Shown: one piece after another, positions 8,926 through 14,399 of the stretch
Numbering within the stretch: position 1 is the first letter of the stretch
Layout of the letters: every line of letters begins with the position of its first letter
From: Gammaproteobacteria bacterium
GTDB lineage: Bacteria > Pseudomonadota > Gammaproteobacteria > Xanthomonadales > Wenzhouxiangellaceae
Reading direction: 5' to 3'
DNA: 14,399 nucleotides
NCBI GenBank assembly: GCA_003561495.1
Contig: PWWM01000199.1
Span: 1 to 14,399 of the forward strand
Program-made: the position numbers and the translations under genes
The notes under the pieces: generated by a model
Seen by the model: the letters and a program-made list of their open reading frames with translations, nothing else
The model's database searches: none
Told to the model about the DNA's origin: nothing

Positions 8926-8963
8926 AAGACGACCGGCCCGGGTCTCGGGCCGGCCGTCTTTTT
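8926..8963 (+). terminator. Strong rho-independent terminator after the glnK-amtB operon
   Basis: The stem pairs AAGACG and CCGGCCCG (8926-8940) with CGGGCCGG and CGTCTT (8946-8960), with a single A/C mismatch and loop GGTCT, followed by TTTTT at 8959-8963. It lies 17 bp after the last stop. On the minus strand the T-run is only TT, so it should end mainly plus-strand transcripts. Confidence 0.93.
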
Positions 8964-9022
8964 CGGAATCAGTCCAGATCTTCGAGTTCCTCCACCGCTT
9001 GCAAAGCCGAAAGAACTGGAAA

Positions 9023-9721
9023 CTATCCGGCATCCGCCGGGCAATTTTCGATCAGCTCTTCGGCCAGGGCCGTCAAAATCTCGAGTTCGCTGGCCGTGAA
9101 TGCCTCCGGTGCATCTTCGGGCGGTTCATCCGGCAATTGATGGCGACCGACGGCCAACTCCATCAAGGCATTGCCGCAGGTGATGAACAACATCGATTCG
9201 GGGTCGCGATGAAAGATGGCCAGATCGCCCGGTCCATCGACTTCCTCGTAATCATACGGCTCCCCGAATCGCCCCATGGGCGCGCGAGCAATGGCCTCGA
9301 CCACATCCTCGTCATCATCGAGTTCAAGATCGCGCATCAACTGCTCATTGGATTTAATCTGTTCGCTCGAAACGAGTCGGCGCAGGGCCAGGGCAAGCTG
9401 AGAGGTCATGGTAACAGTGACGCCGTTCATGTCCTCTTCAAATCGCCCCAAGGTGATGGTGAAGGCATACGGCCCACCAAAATCCTGGTCCGGGTCGAAA
9501 TGTGGCGCAAAGCCGGCGTTTTCCGGCCCGAACCGGTCAGTCATGGCCTGCATGACATCCCGAGTCATCAGTCGACTTGATTGTTCAGTATGGGCTTCAA
9601 CACAGGCGCATTGCCCGGCCCGAGCTCCCAGGCTGGCGACGAGGCTCACAGTTCCAGCAATGGCAATAATGGCCGGCAACGAGTGAAGCGATTGTCGCTG
9701 AAAAAAATGATGGAAAATCAT
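9023..9721 (-). CDS. Unrecognised exported acidic protein
   Basis: I do not recognise this 232-residue protein. It opens with a basic and hydrophobic signal peptide (PAIIAIAGTVSLVASLGARA) and the mature part starts near GQCACVEAH. It has two clustered cysteines (CAC) and two further on (ITCGNAL, ENCPADAG), so disulfides are possible. The rest is rich in D and E, for example LELDDDEDVVEAIA, with no membrane segment or catalytic motif I can name. ATG 9721 has no clear Shine-Dalgarno sequence; there is no later in-frame ATG before the end of the signal peptide. After its TAG the same frame stays open for 17 more codons (FPVLSALQAVEELEDLD) to TGA at 8969-8971. It is transcribed toward the glnK operon terminator and divergent from oppA. 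It is real coding sequence by its signal peptide and composition; function unknown. Confidence 0.7.
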   Translation of the reverse strand: MIFHHFFQRQSLHSLPAIIAIAGTVSLVASLGARAGQCACVEAHTEQSSRLMTRDVMQAMTDRFGPENAGFAPHFDPDQDFGGPYAFTITLGRFEEDMNGVTVTMTSQLALALRRLVSSEQIKSNEQLMRDLELDDDEDVVEAIARAPMGRFGEPYDYEEVDGPGDLAIFHRDPESMLFITCGNALMELAVGRHQLPDEPPEDAPEAFTASELEILTALAEELIENCPADAG

Positions 9722-9857
9722 GGTCTGGACTTGTCGATCTCAGGATTGTGTCTGAGCACAGACTACAGATTTTCCGGTTGGATTTCCGGAGAAAACCGAA
9801 ATGCACCCGAGACCAAGACCGGTAATCGATGCTCATCCAATCTGCTATCATCCGCGC
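9722..9857. promoter_or_regulatory. Divergent intergenic control region; possible oppA -10 at 9846-9851
   Basis: This 136-bp gap should hold promoters for both the exported-protein gene and the opp operon. TATCAT at 9846-9851 matches the -10 consensus at five of six positions and would start transcription at or next to the ATG at 9858, suggesting a leaderless message; the -35 region is poor. A hairpin (GTCTG, loop AGCA, CAGAC) lies at 9750-9763, and TTTCCGG occurs twice, 12 bp apart, in 9772-9788. I see no sigma-54 element. Confidence 0.25.
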
Positions 9858-11576
9858 ATGCGTTACCTTGTAACACTCTATTGCCTGGTGCTGGGCGCAC
9901 TGGGCCTGGTGGCCTGCGGCCCGGGTTCCATGGAGGAGCCCGATGTGCCGGTTCAGCGCTGGAATCTGCCGGAGGTGGTCTATACCGAAGATGGCCGCCC
10001 GGATCCGTCCATCCTGGCCGATCGCCAGATCCTGCACCGCGGTGTGGGTACCCAGCCACAGGGACTGGACCCGCAAATCACCGAGGGTGTGCCCTCCTCG
10101 ACCGTTCAGCGCGACCTGTTCGAGTCGCTGGTGGTGCGGGCCCCGGACGGCTCCATCATTCCCGGCGGGGCCAGGCGCTGGGAGGTCAGCGAGGATGGCC
10201 TGTACTGGACTTTCCATCTGCGTGAAAACGCTCGCTGGTCCAACGGCGATGCCCTCGACGCCCATGACTGGCTGTACAGCTTCCGGCGCGCTGTGGATCC
10301 CGGCACCGGCTCACGCACCGCCATTCTGCTCAAACCCATTCTCCATGCCGAGGACATCATCGGCGGTCGCCGGCCGGTCGAAGACCTCGGCGTGACGGTC
10401 ATCGATGATTACACGCTACAGCTGCGCCTGGAAGCGCCGAATCCGCTCCTCACGGAAATCCTGACACACAGTGTGGCCTATCCGGTTCATCGCCCGACCG
10501 TCGAGGCACACGGCGATGGCTGGGCCAGGCCCGATGCCATGGTCAGCAATGGCGCCTTCAAGCTTGCCGAGCTGGCCATGCAGTCACACATACGGCTGGT
10601 CCGCAACCCGTATTTCTGGGATGTTGACAATGTCATCATCGAGGAAGTCTTTCATTACCCGATCGAGGATCTGGCCGCTGAACTCATGCGCTACCGCGCC
10701 GGTGAGCTGGACTGGACTTACGACCTGCCGGCCACCCAGTTCAACTGGATCGAGGCCAATCTGGCCGACGAACTGGTCGTCAGCGACTGGTTCGGGACCT
10801 ATTACTTCGGATTCAACACCTTGCGCGAACCGTTCGATGATCCGCGCGTGACGGTGGCCCTGTCGCTGGCCATCGACCGTGACATCATCACCGAAAAACT
10901 GACCCGCTTCGGCCAGACGCCATCGTTTTCCTTCACTCCACCGGGTCTGGACGGGTACGATCCACCGCAACCGGAATGGGTGAGCTGGACCCAGCAGCAG
11001 CGCGAGGACCACGCTCGCGCCCTGATGGCCGAGGCCGGTTTCGGTCCCGACAACCCGCTGCGCGTGGAGATTCGTTACAACACGCACGAGGATCACAAGC
11101 GGGTGTCACTGGCCATCGCCGCCATGTGGCTTGAAACTCTGGGTGTAAGGGCAACCCTGATCAATGAGGAATTCCGCGTGTTCCTGGCCACCCGCCGGGC
11201 ACGCGCAATCACCGAGGTCTTTCGCGCCGGCTGGATCGGCAACTACCTGGACCCGATGTATTTTCTCGAATTGTTCCACAGCGAAAACCAGCAGAACGAT
11301 GTCGGCTTTTTCAATGATGAGTACGATGCCCTGCTTGCGCGGGCTGCACGCACGCCCGACCGTGCCGAGCGTTTCGCCATCCTGGCCGAGGCCGAAAAAA
11401 TGCTGCTGGAGACCCAGCCGTTCGCGCCCATTTATACCTACGTGACCACCCGCCTGGTCAAACCCTATGTCCGGGGCTGGGAATCCAATCTGGTCGATCA
11501 GCATGCCAGTCGCTGGATGTACCTGTTGCGCCAGGATCCCGTCGCACCTGCGCGCAACCGCCGGGGAGACCCCTGA
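9858..11576 (+). CDS. oppA: Oligopeptide/dipeptide ABC transporter substrate-binding lipoprotein
   Basis: A 572-residue extracytoplasmic peptide-binding protein of the SBP_bac_5 (OppA/DppA) class that hands peptides to the permease encoded downstream. The N-terminus has a lipoprotein signal with lipobox LVAC (lipid-modified C20, followed by G). Family hallmarks include TQPQGLDPQITEG, VPSSTVQRDLFESL, ARRWEVSEDGLYWTFHLRE, MVSNGAFKLAE, YYFGFNTLREPFDDPRV and ALSLAIDRD. Lipid anchoring is typical of Gram-positive binding proteins and less common in Gram-negatives. ATG 9858 is chosen because the signal peptide starts there, although no ribosome-binding site is visible; ATG 9801, with GGAG 9 nt upstream, would give a 19-residue extension. 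The stop is 3 bp before the first permease gene. The exact substrate (di- or oligopeptide) is not readable. Confidence 0.93.
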   Translation: MRYLVTLYCLVLGALGLVACGPGSMEEPDVPVQRWNLPEVVYTEDGRPDPSILADRQILHRGVGTQPQGLDPQITEGVPSSTVQRDLFESLVVRAPDGSIIPGGARRWEVSEDGLYWTFHLRENARWSNGDALDAHDWLYSFRRAVDPGTGSRTAILLKPILHAEDIIGGRRPVEDLGVTVIDDYTLQLRLEAPNPLLTEILTHSVAYPVHRPTVEAHGDGWARPDAMVSNGAFKLAELAMQSHIRLVRNPYFWDVDNVIIEEVFHYPIEDLAAELMRYRAGELDWTYDLPATQFNWIEANLADELVVSDWFGTYYFGFNTLREPFDDPRVTVALSLAIDRDIITEKLTRFGQTPSFSFTPPGLDGYDPPQPEWVSWTQQQREDHARALMAEAGFGPDNPLRVEIRYNTHEDHKRVSLAIAAMWLETLGVRATLINEEFRVFLATRRARAITEVFRAGWIGNYLDPMYFLELFHSENQQNDVGFFNDEYDALLARAARTPDRAERFAILAEAEKMLLETQPFAPIYTYVTTRLVKPYVRGWESNLVDQHASRWMYLLRQDPVAPARNRRGDP

Positions 11577-11579
11577 CCC

Positions 11580-12506
11580 ATGCTGCCCCGCTATATCCTC
11601 CGGCGCCTCCTCGGTGCGATTCCAACGCTGCTGATCCTGATCACCATCGCCTTCTTTCTGATTCGCATCGCCCCCGGCGGGCCGTTCGATGACGACAAGA
11701 CCCTGCCGCCGGAAGTCCAGGCCAATCTGGACGCCAAATACAACCTCGACCAACCGCTCATCACCCAGTACTTCATGTATCTGGGCTCGGTGCTCCGGGG
11801 TGATTTGGGACCCAGCTTCCAGTACTCCGACTACACGGTCAACGAGCTGATCGCGGAAGGCTTTCCGGTCTCGTTGAGGCTGGGAGGAACCGCCCTGATC
11901 GTGGCGCTGGTCTTCGGCGTGGCCATCGGCACCATTGCCGCCTGGCGACAGAACTCGCGCCTGGACTACCTCCTGATGGGGTCGGCCATGACCGGGATCG
12001 CCATACCGAACTTCGTGCTCGCGCCCATACTCATCCTGCTGTTTGCCGTCTACTTCGGCTGGCTGCCGGCCGGCGGCTGGAGCGGCGGGGCGGCACGCAA
12101 CATGGTGCTGCCGGTCATTGCCCTGGCCCTGCCCTACATGGCCTATGTCGCGCGCCTGACACGGGGCTCCATGGTCGAAACACTGCGCTCGGACTTTGTC
12201 CGGACCGCGCGCGCCAAGGGCCTGCCTGAATGGAAGATCCTGGGCAAACACTCGCTCAAGGTGGCCCTTTTGCCGGTGGTGTCCTATCTGGGACCGGCCG
12301 CGGCCGCCATCATTACCGGCTCGGTGGTCATCGAACAGATTTTCGGGCTGCCGGGCATGGGACGCTACTTCGTGCAGGGCGCACTCAACCGTGACTACAC
12401 CCTGGTCATGGGCGTGGTGATCGTGATCGGCGTACTGATCGTGGTCTTCAACCTGATCGTCGACCTGATCTATGCCCTGATTGATCCGAGGATTCGATAC
12501 GAATGA
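11580..12506 (+). CDS. oppB: Peptide ABC transporter permease (OppB/DppB type)
   Basis: A 308-residue inner-membrane permease with about six membrane segments, one half of the translocation channel. It opens with the family pattern MLPRYILRRLLGAIPTLLIL and carries the EAA-type ATPase contact loop SDFVRTARAKGLPEWKIL. IEQIFGLPGMGRYF and LIDPRIRYE near the end are conserved in OppB. The start is 3 bp after the oppA stop, with GGGGAG 11 nt upstream. The stop overlaps the next start as ATGA (12503-12506), so the two permeases are probably made in equal amounts. Confidence 0.95.
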   Translation: MLPRYILRRLLGAIPTLLILITIAFFLIRIAPGGPFDDDKTLPPEVQANLDAKYNLDQPLITQYFMYLGSVLRGDLGPSFQYSDYTVNELIAEGFPVSLRLGGTALIVALVFGVAIGTIAAWRQNSRLDYLLMGSAMTGIAIPNFVLAPILILLFAVYFGWLPAGGWSGGAARNMVLPVIALALPYMAYVARLTRGSMVETLRSDFVRTARAKGLPEWKILGKHSLKVALLPVVSYLGPAAAAIITGSVVIEQIFGLPGMGRYFVQGALNRDYTLVMGVVIVIGVLIVVFNLIVDLIYALIDPRIRYE

Positions 12507-13402
12507 GCACTCCGGCCAGCGCGCTTTCCAGTTTCGATCATGCCGCCGCCAGCAGCGGTCGCAGCCTGTGGCACCTGGCCTGGCTTCGGCTCAAGCGCAA
12601 TCGCGCCGCCCTGGCCGCCGCGGTGGTGCTTGGGCTGATCGTGCTGATGGTCTGCTTCGGCCCGCTGATCAGTCAATATGGCTACGCCACACCGCACTGG
12701 GAGCAGATCTCGGCCCCGCCAAGCCTGGAAACCGGTCACTTCTTCGGCACCGATTCGATCGGTCGCGATCTATTCGTGCGCACCATGCATGGCGGGCGAA
12801 TCAGCCTGATGGTCGGGCTGGTCGCCACCGGCGTGGCCTTGCTCATCGGTGTTGCCTGGGGCGCCATCGCCGGCTTTGTCGGGGGGCGGGTCGACAATGT
12901 CATGATGCGCGTGGTCGATATCCTCTATGCGTTGCCGTTCATGTTCCTGGTCATCCTGCTGATGGTGGTGTTCGGGCGAAACATCCTGTTGATCTTTGTC
13001 GCCATCGGCAGCTACATCTGGCTGGACATGGCCCGAATTGTCAGGGGCCAGACGCTGAGCCTTCGTCAGAAAGAGTTTGTCGAGGCGGCCGAGGCTCTCG
13101 GAGTGCGCGCCTGGGTCATCATCTGGCGCCATATCGTGCCCAACCTGCTCGGCATTGTCGCCGTCTACGTCACCCTGACCGTGCCCAAGGTCATCCTGGT
13201 CGAAAGCTTCCTGAGCTTCCTGGGGCTAGGCGTTCAGGAGCCCAGCACCTCCTGGGGTGCGCTGGTCAATGACGGCGCCCAGGACATGGAATTCGCCCCC
13301 TGGGGGCTGTTCTTCCCGGCGGTATTCCTGGCCGCCACGCTGTTCTGCCTGAATTTCCTCGGCGATGGTCTGCGTGATGCGCTGGACCCTAAGGATCGCT
13401 GA
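12503..13402 (+). CDS. oppC: Peptide ABC transporter permease (OppC/DppC type)
   Basis: A 299-residue partner permease. The N-terminus has the OppC_N pattern, with a basic cytoplasmic stretch (LAWLRLKRNRAAL), one membrane segment and a periplasmic part leading to HFFGTDSIGRDLFVRTMHGG. The transport domain follows, with EAA loop KEFVEAAEALGVRAWVIIWR, SFLSFLGLGVQEPSTSWG, and end FLGDGLRDALDPKDR. Length and motifs are normal. It begins in the ATGA overlap with oppB and ends 2 bp before the ATPase start, so oppA, oppB, oppC and the ATPase form one tight operon. Confidence 0.95.
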   Translation: MSTPASALSSFDHAAASSGRSLWHLAWLRLKRNRAALAAAVVLGLIVLMVCFGPLISQYGYATPHWEQISAPPSLETGHFFGTDSIGRDLFVRTMHGGRISLMVGLVATGVALLIGVAWGAIAGFVGGRVDNVMMRVVDILYALPFMFLVILLMVVFGRNILLIFVAIGSYIWLDMARIVRGQTLSLRQKEFVEAAEALGVRAWVIIWRHIVPNLLGIVAVYVTLTVPKVILVESFLSFLGLGVQEPSTSWGALVNDGAQDMEFAPWGLFFPAVFLAATLFCLNFLGDGLRDALDPKDR

Positions 13403-13404
13403 TC

Positions 13405-14399
13405 ATGATGGAAAGGGTTCAGGGTTCAGGGTTCAGGGTTCAGGAAGAGTCGGGGCAACCTGAAGACTCGGGGCAGGCGCTGGTTCGTATTGATGGGTTG
13501 ACGGTTGATTTTCATACTGAAGACGGTCGTGTGCGGGCGGTCGAAGACCTGAGTTTCGACATCCCGAAAGGCGGCACCGTCGGGCTGGTTGGTGAGTCGG
13601 GTTCGGGCAAGAGTGTCACGGCCATGACCCTGATGCGCCTGATACCGACGCCGCCGGGCCAGATCAGCGCCGGCCGGGTCGAGTTTGACGGTCAGGACCT
13701 GTTGGGACTGTCCGAGCGGGCCATGCGTCGTATTCGCGGCAAGCGCATCGGCATGATCTTCCAGGAGCCCATGACCAGCCTGAACCCGGTGTTTCGCATC
13801 GGCGAACAAGTGGCCGAAGTACTGCGCCAGCACGAAGGCCTGTCGCGTCGGGCCGCGCGTGATCGCACCCTGGAGTTGCTCAACCAGGTCGGCCTGCCGC
13901 GGCCTAAGCAGTTGATCGACAGCTACCCGCACCAGCTCTCCGGCGGTCAGAAACAGCGCGTGATGATCGCCCAGGCGATGTCCTGTGAACCCGACCTGTT
14001 AATCGCCGACGAACCGACCACCGCCCTGGATGTCACCATCCAGAAGCAGGTGCTGGACCTGATGGGTGAACTGCAGGTTCGCTATGGCATGAGCCTGTTG
14101 TTCATTACCCATGATCTCGGCGTGATCGCCGAGGTCGCCAACCAGGTGGTGGTGATGTATCGCAGCCACAAGGTCGAGCAAGGCCCGACCGAAGCCCTGT
14201 TCCAGCGTGCCGAGCACCCCTATACCCGTGGCCTGATTGCCTGCCGGCCGGCGCTGGGTCAGAATCCTCGTCGGCTTCTGACCGTGGCCGATTTCATGAA
14301 TGCCGAGGGTGAATCGCTGGAAGTGCCGGCCGAGCGCCTGCTGCCGCAGATCAAGCGCACCGAGGCCAGCCTGTCCGAGGACAAGCCACTGGTCGAGGT
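13405..14399 (+). CDS. oppD: Peptide ABC transporter ATPase (OppD type), partial, probably a fused double ATPase
   Basis: Open to the right edge, 331 codons seen. It energises the OppBC channel. The ATPase core starts near residue 26 (LVRIDGLTVDF): Walker A GESGSGKS at 63-70, Q-loop FQEP at 119-122, signature LSGGQ at 178-182, Walker B LLIADEPTTALD at 198-209, H-loop H236, and the oligopeptide-family C-terminal segment HPYTRGLIACRP. The sequence then continues (LLTVADFM, a linker, and at the edge DKPLVE), which looks like the opening of a second ATPase domain, so this is probably a fused OppD-OppF protein. The first 25 residues are atypical low-complexity sequence made from a GGGTTCA heptamer array and an 18-bp direct repeat. 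ATG 13405 (or 13408) follows AAGGA; no good downstream in-frame start exists before the core. Confidence 0.92.
   Translation, partial: MMERVQGSGFRVQEESGQPEDSGQALVRIDGLTVDFHTEDGRVRAVEDLSFDIPKGGTVGLVGESGSGKSVTAMTLMRLIPTPPGQISAGRVEFDGQDLLGLSERAMRRIRGKRIGMIFQEPMTSLNPVFRIGEQVAEVLRQHEGLSRRAARDRTLELLNQVGLPRPKQLIDSYPHQLSGGQKQRVMIAQAMSCEPDLLIADEPTTALDVTIQKQVLDLMGELQVRYGMSLLFITHDLGVIAEVANQVVVMYRSHKVEQGPTEALFQRAEHPYTRGLIACRPALGQNPRRLLTVADFMNAEGESLEVPAERLLPQIKRTEASLSEDKPLVE
13415..13442 (+). repeat. Four perfect GGGTTCA heptamers in the start of the ATPase gene
   Basis: Four uninterrupted copies of GGGTTCA, followed by a partial GG, lie just after the start codon of the ATPase gene and encode RVQGSGFRVQ. 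Because seven is not a multiple of three, losing one unit shifts the frame to a TGA at 13499-13501, and gaining one gives an early stop just after the array (worked out by hand). The gene is in frame only with 1, 4, 7 and so on copies. Confidence 0.9.
13444..13475 (+). repeat. 18-bp-period direct repeat next to the heptamer array
   Basis: GAAGAGTCGGGGCA (13444-13457) recurs as GAAGACTCGGGGCA (13462-13475), one mismatch in 14, at an 18-bp offset that keeps the frame and encodes EESGQP then EDSGQA. With the heptamers it makes up most of the extra N-terminus of the ATPase. Confidence 0.75.

Noticed and set aside
11106..12251. Minus-strand open frame of 381 codons
   Set aside because: It is antisense to oppA and oppB; it is rich in Q, G and H as expected from the reverse of GC-rich coding sequence.
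13415..13442. Heptamer array as a CRISPR or telomere-like element
   Set aside because: Units are contiguous with no spacers, and the array is only 28 bp long inside a gene.
13426..13932. Minus-strand open frame of 168 codons
   Set aside because: It is antisense to the ATPase gene, which has all ABC motifs in frame.

Overview
The window looks like ordinary chromosome from a GC-rich gammaproteobacterium. Three things suggest the Lysobacterales (Xanthomonadales), for example a Wenzhouxiangella-like marine lineage: the divergent ntrBC / glnK-amtB nitrogen cluster, the outer-membrane protein of the Gcw_chp type behind amtB, and the short C-terminal tail (DAIFGDRFQQ) on a secreted beta-helix protein. 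This placement is inference; there is no rRNA or tRNA in the window to confirm it.

Layout. Positions 1-232 hold no gene I can defend. 233-2086 (minus) encodes a secreted right-handed beta-helix protein with a CSLREA-type N-terminus, eight tandem 28-29-residue repeats, a choice-of-anchor-Q-like region and a terminal ASH/choice-of-anchor-D-like domain. 2289-6348 (minus) is a compact ntrB-ntrC-acyl-CoA ligase operon. 6349-6542 is a divergent control region with a very good sigma-54 promoter and an NtrC enhancer pair (one near-perfect site and one degenerate site, centres exactly 32 bp apart). 6543-8908 (plus) is glnK-amtB-outer membrane protein, and its third gene is broken by an in-frame TAA. 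A strong terminator follows at 8926-8963. 9023-9721 (minus) is an unrecognised exported acidic protein. 9858 to the right edge (plus) is an oligopeptide/dipeptide ABC importer operon: a lipoprotein binding protein, two permeases, and an ATPase gene that runs off the window and is probably a fused double ATPase.

How the parts work together. NtrB senses nitrogen status through PII (GlnK) and phosphorylates NtrC. NtrC~P bound at 6348-6396 should activate sigma-54 polymerase at 6461-6476 to make GlnK, the ammonium channel AmtB and the outer-membrane partner. The same sites lie against the ntrB start, so they probably also limit ntrBC expression. The Opp operon brings in peptides, another nitrogen source, but I see no NtrC or sigma-54 site in front of it.

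I did not find a clearly new biological system. The observations most worth checking are the nonsense codon in the outer-membrane gene, a four-copy GGGTTCA heptamer inside the start of the ABC ATPase gene where any one-unit change would knock the gene out of frame, the acyl-CoA ligase as the third gene of the ntrBC operon, and the unrecognised exported protein.
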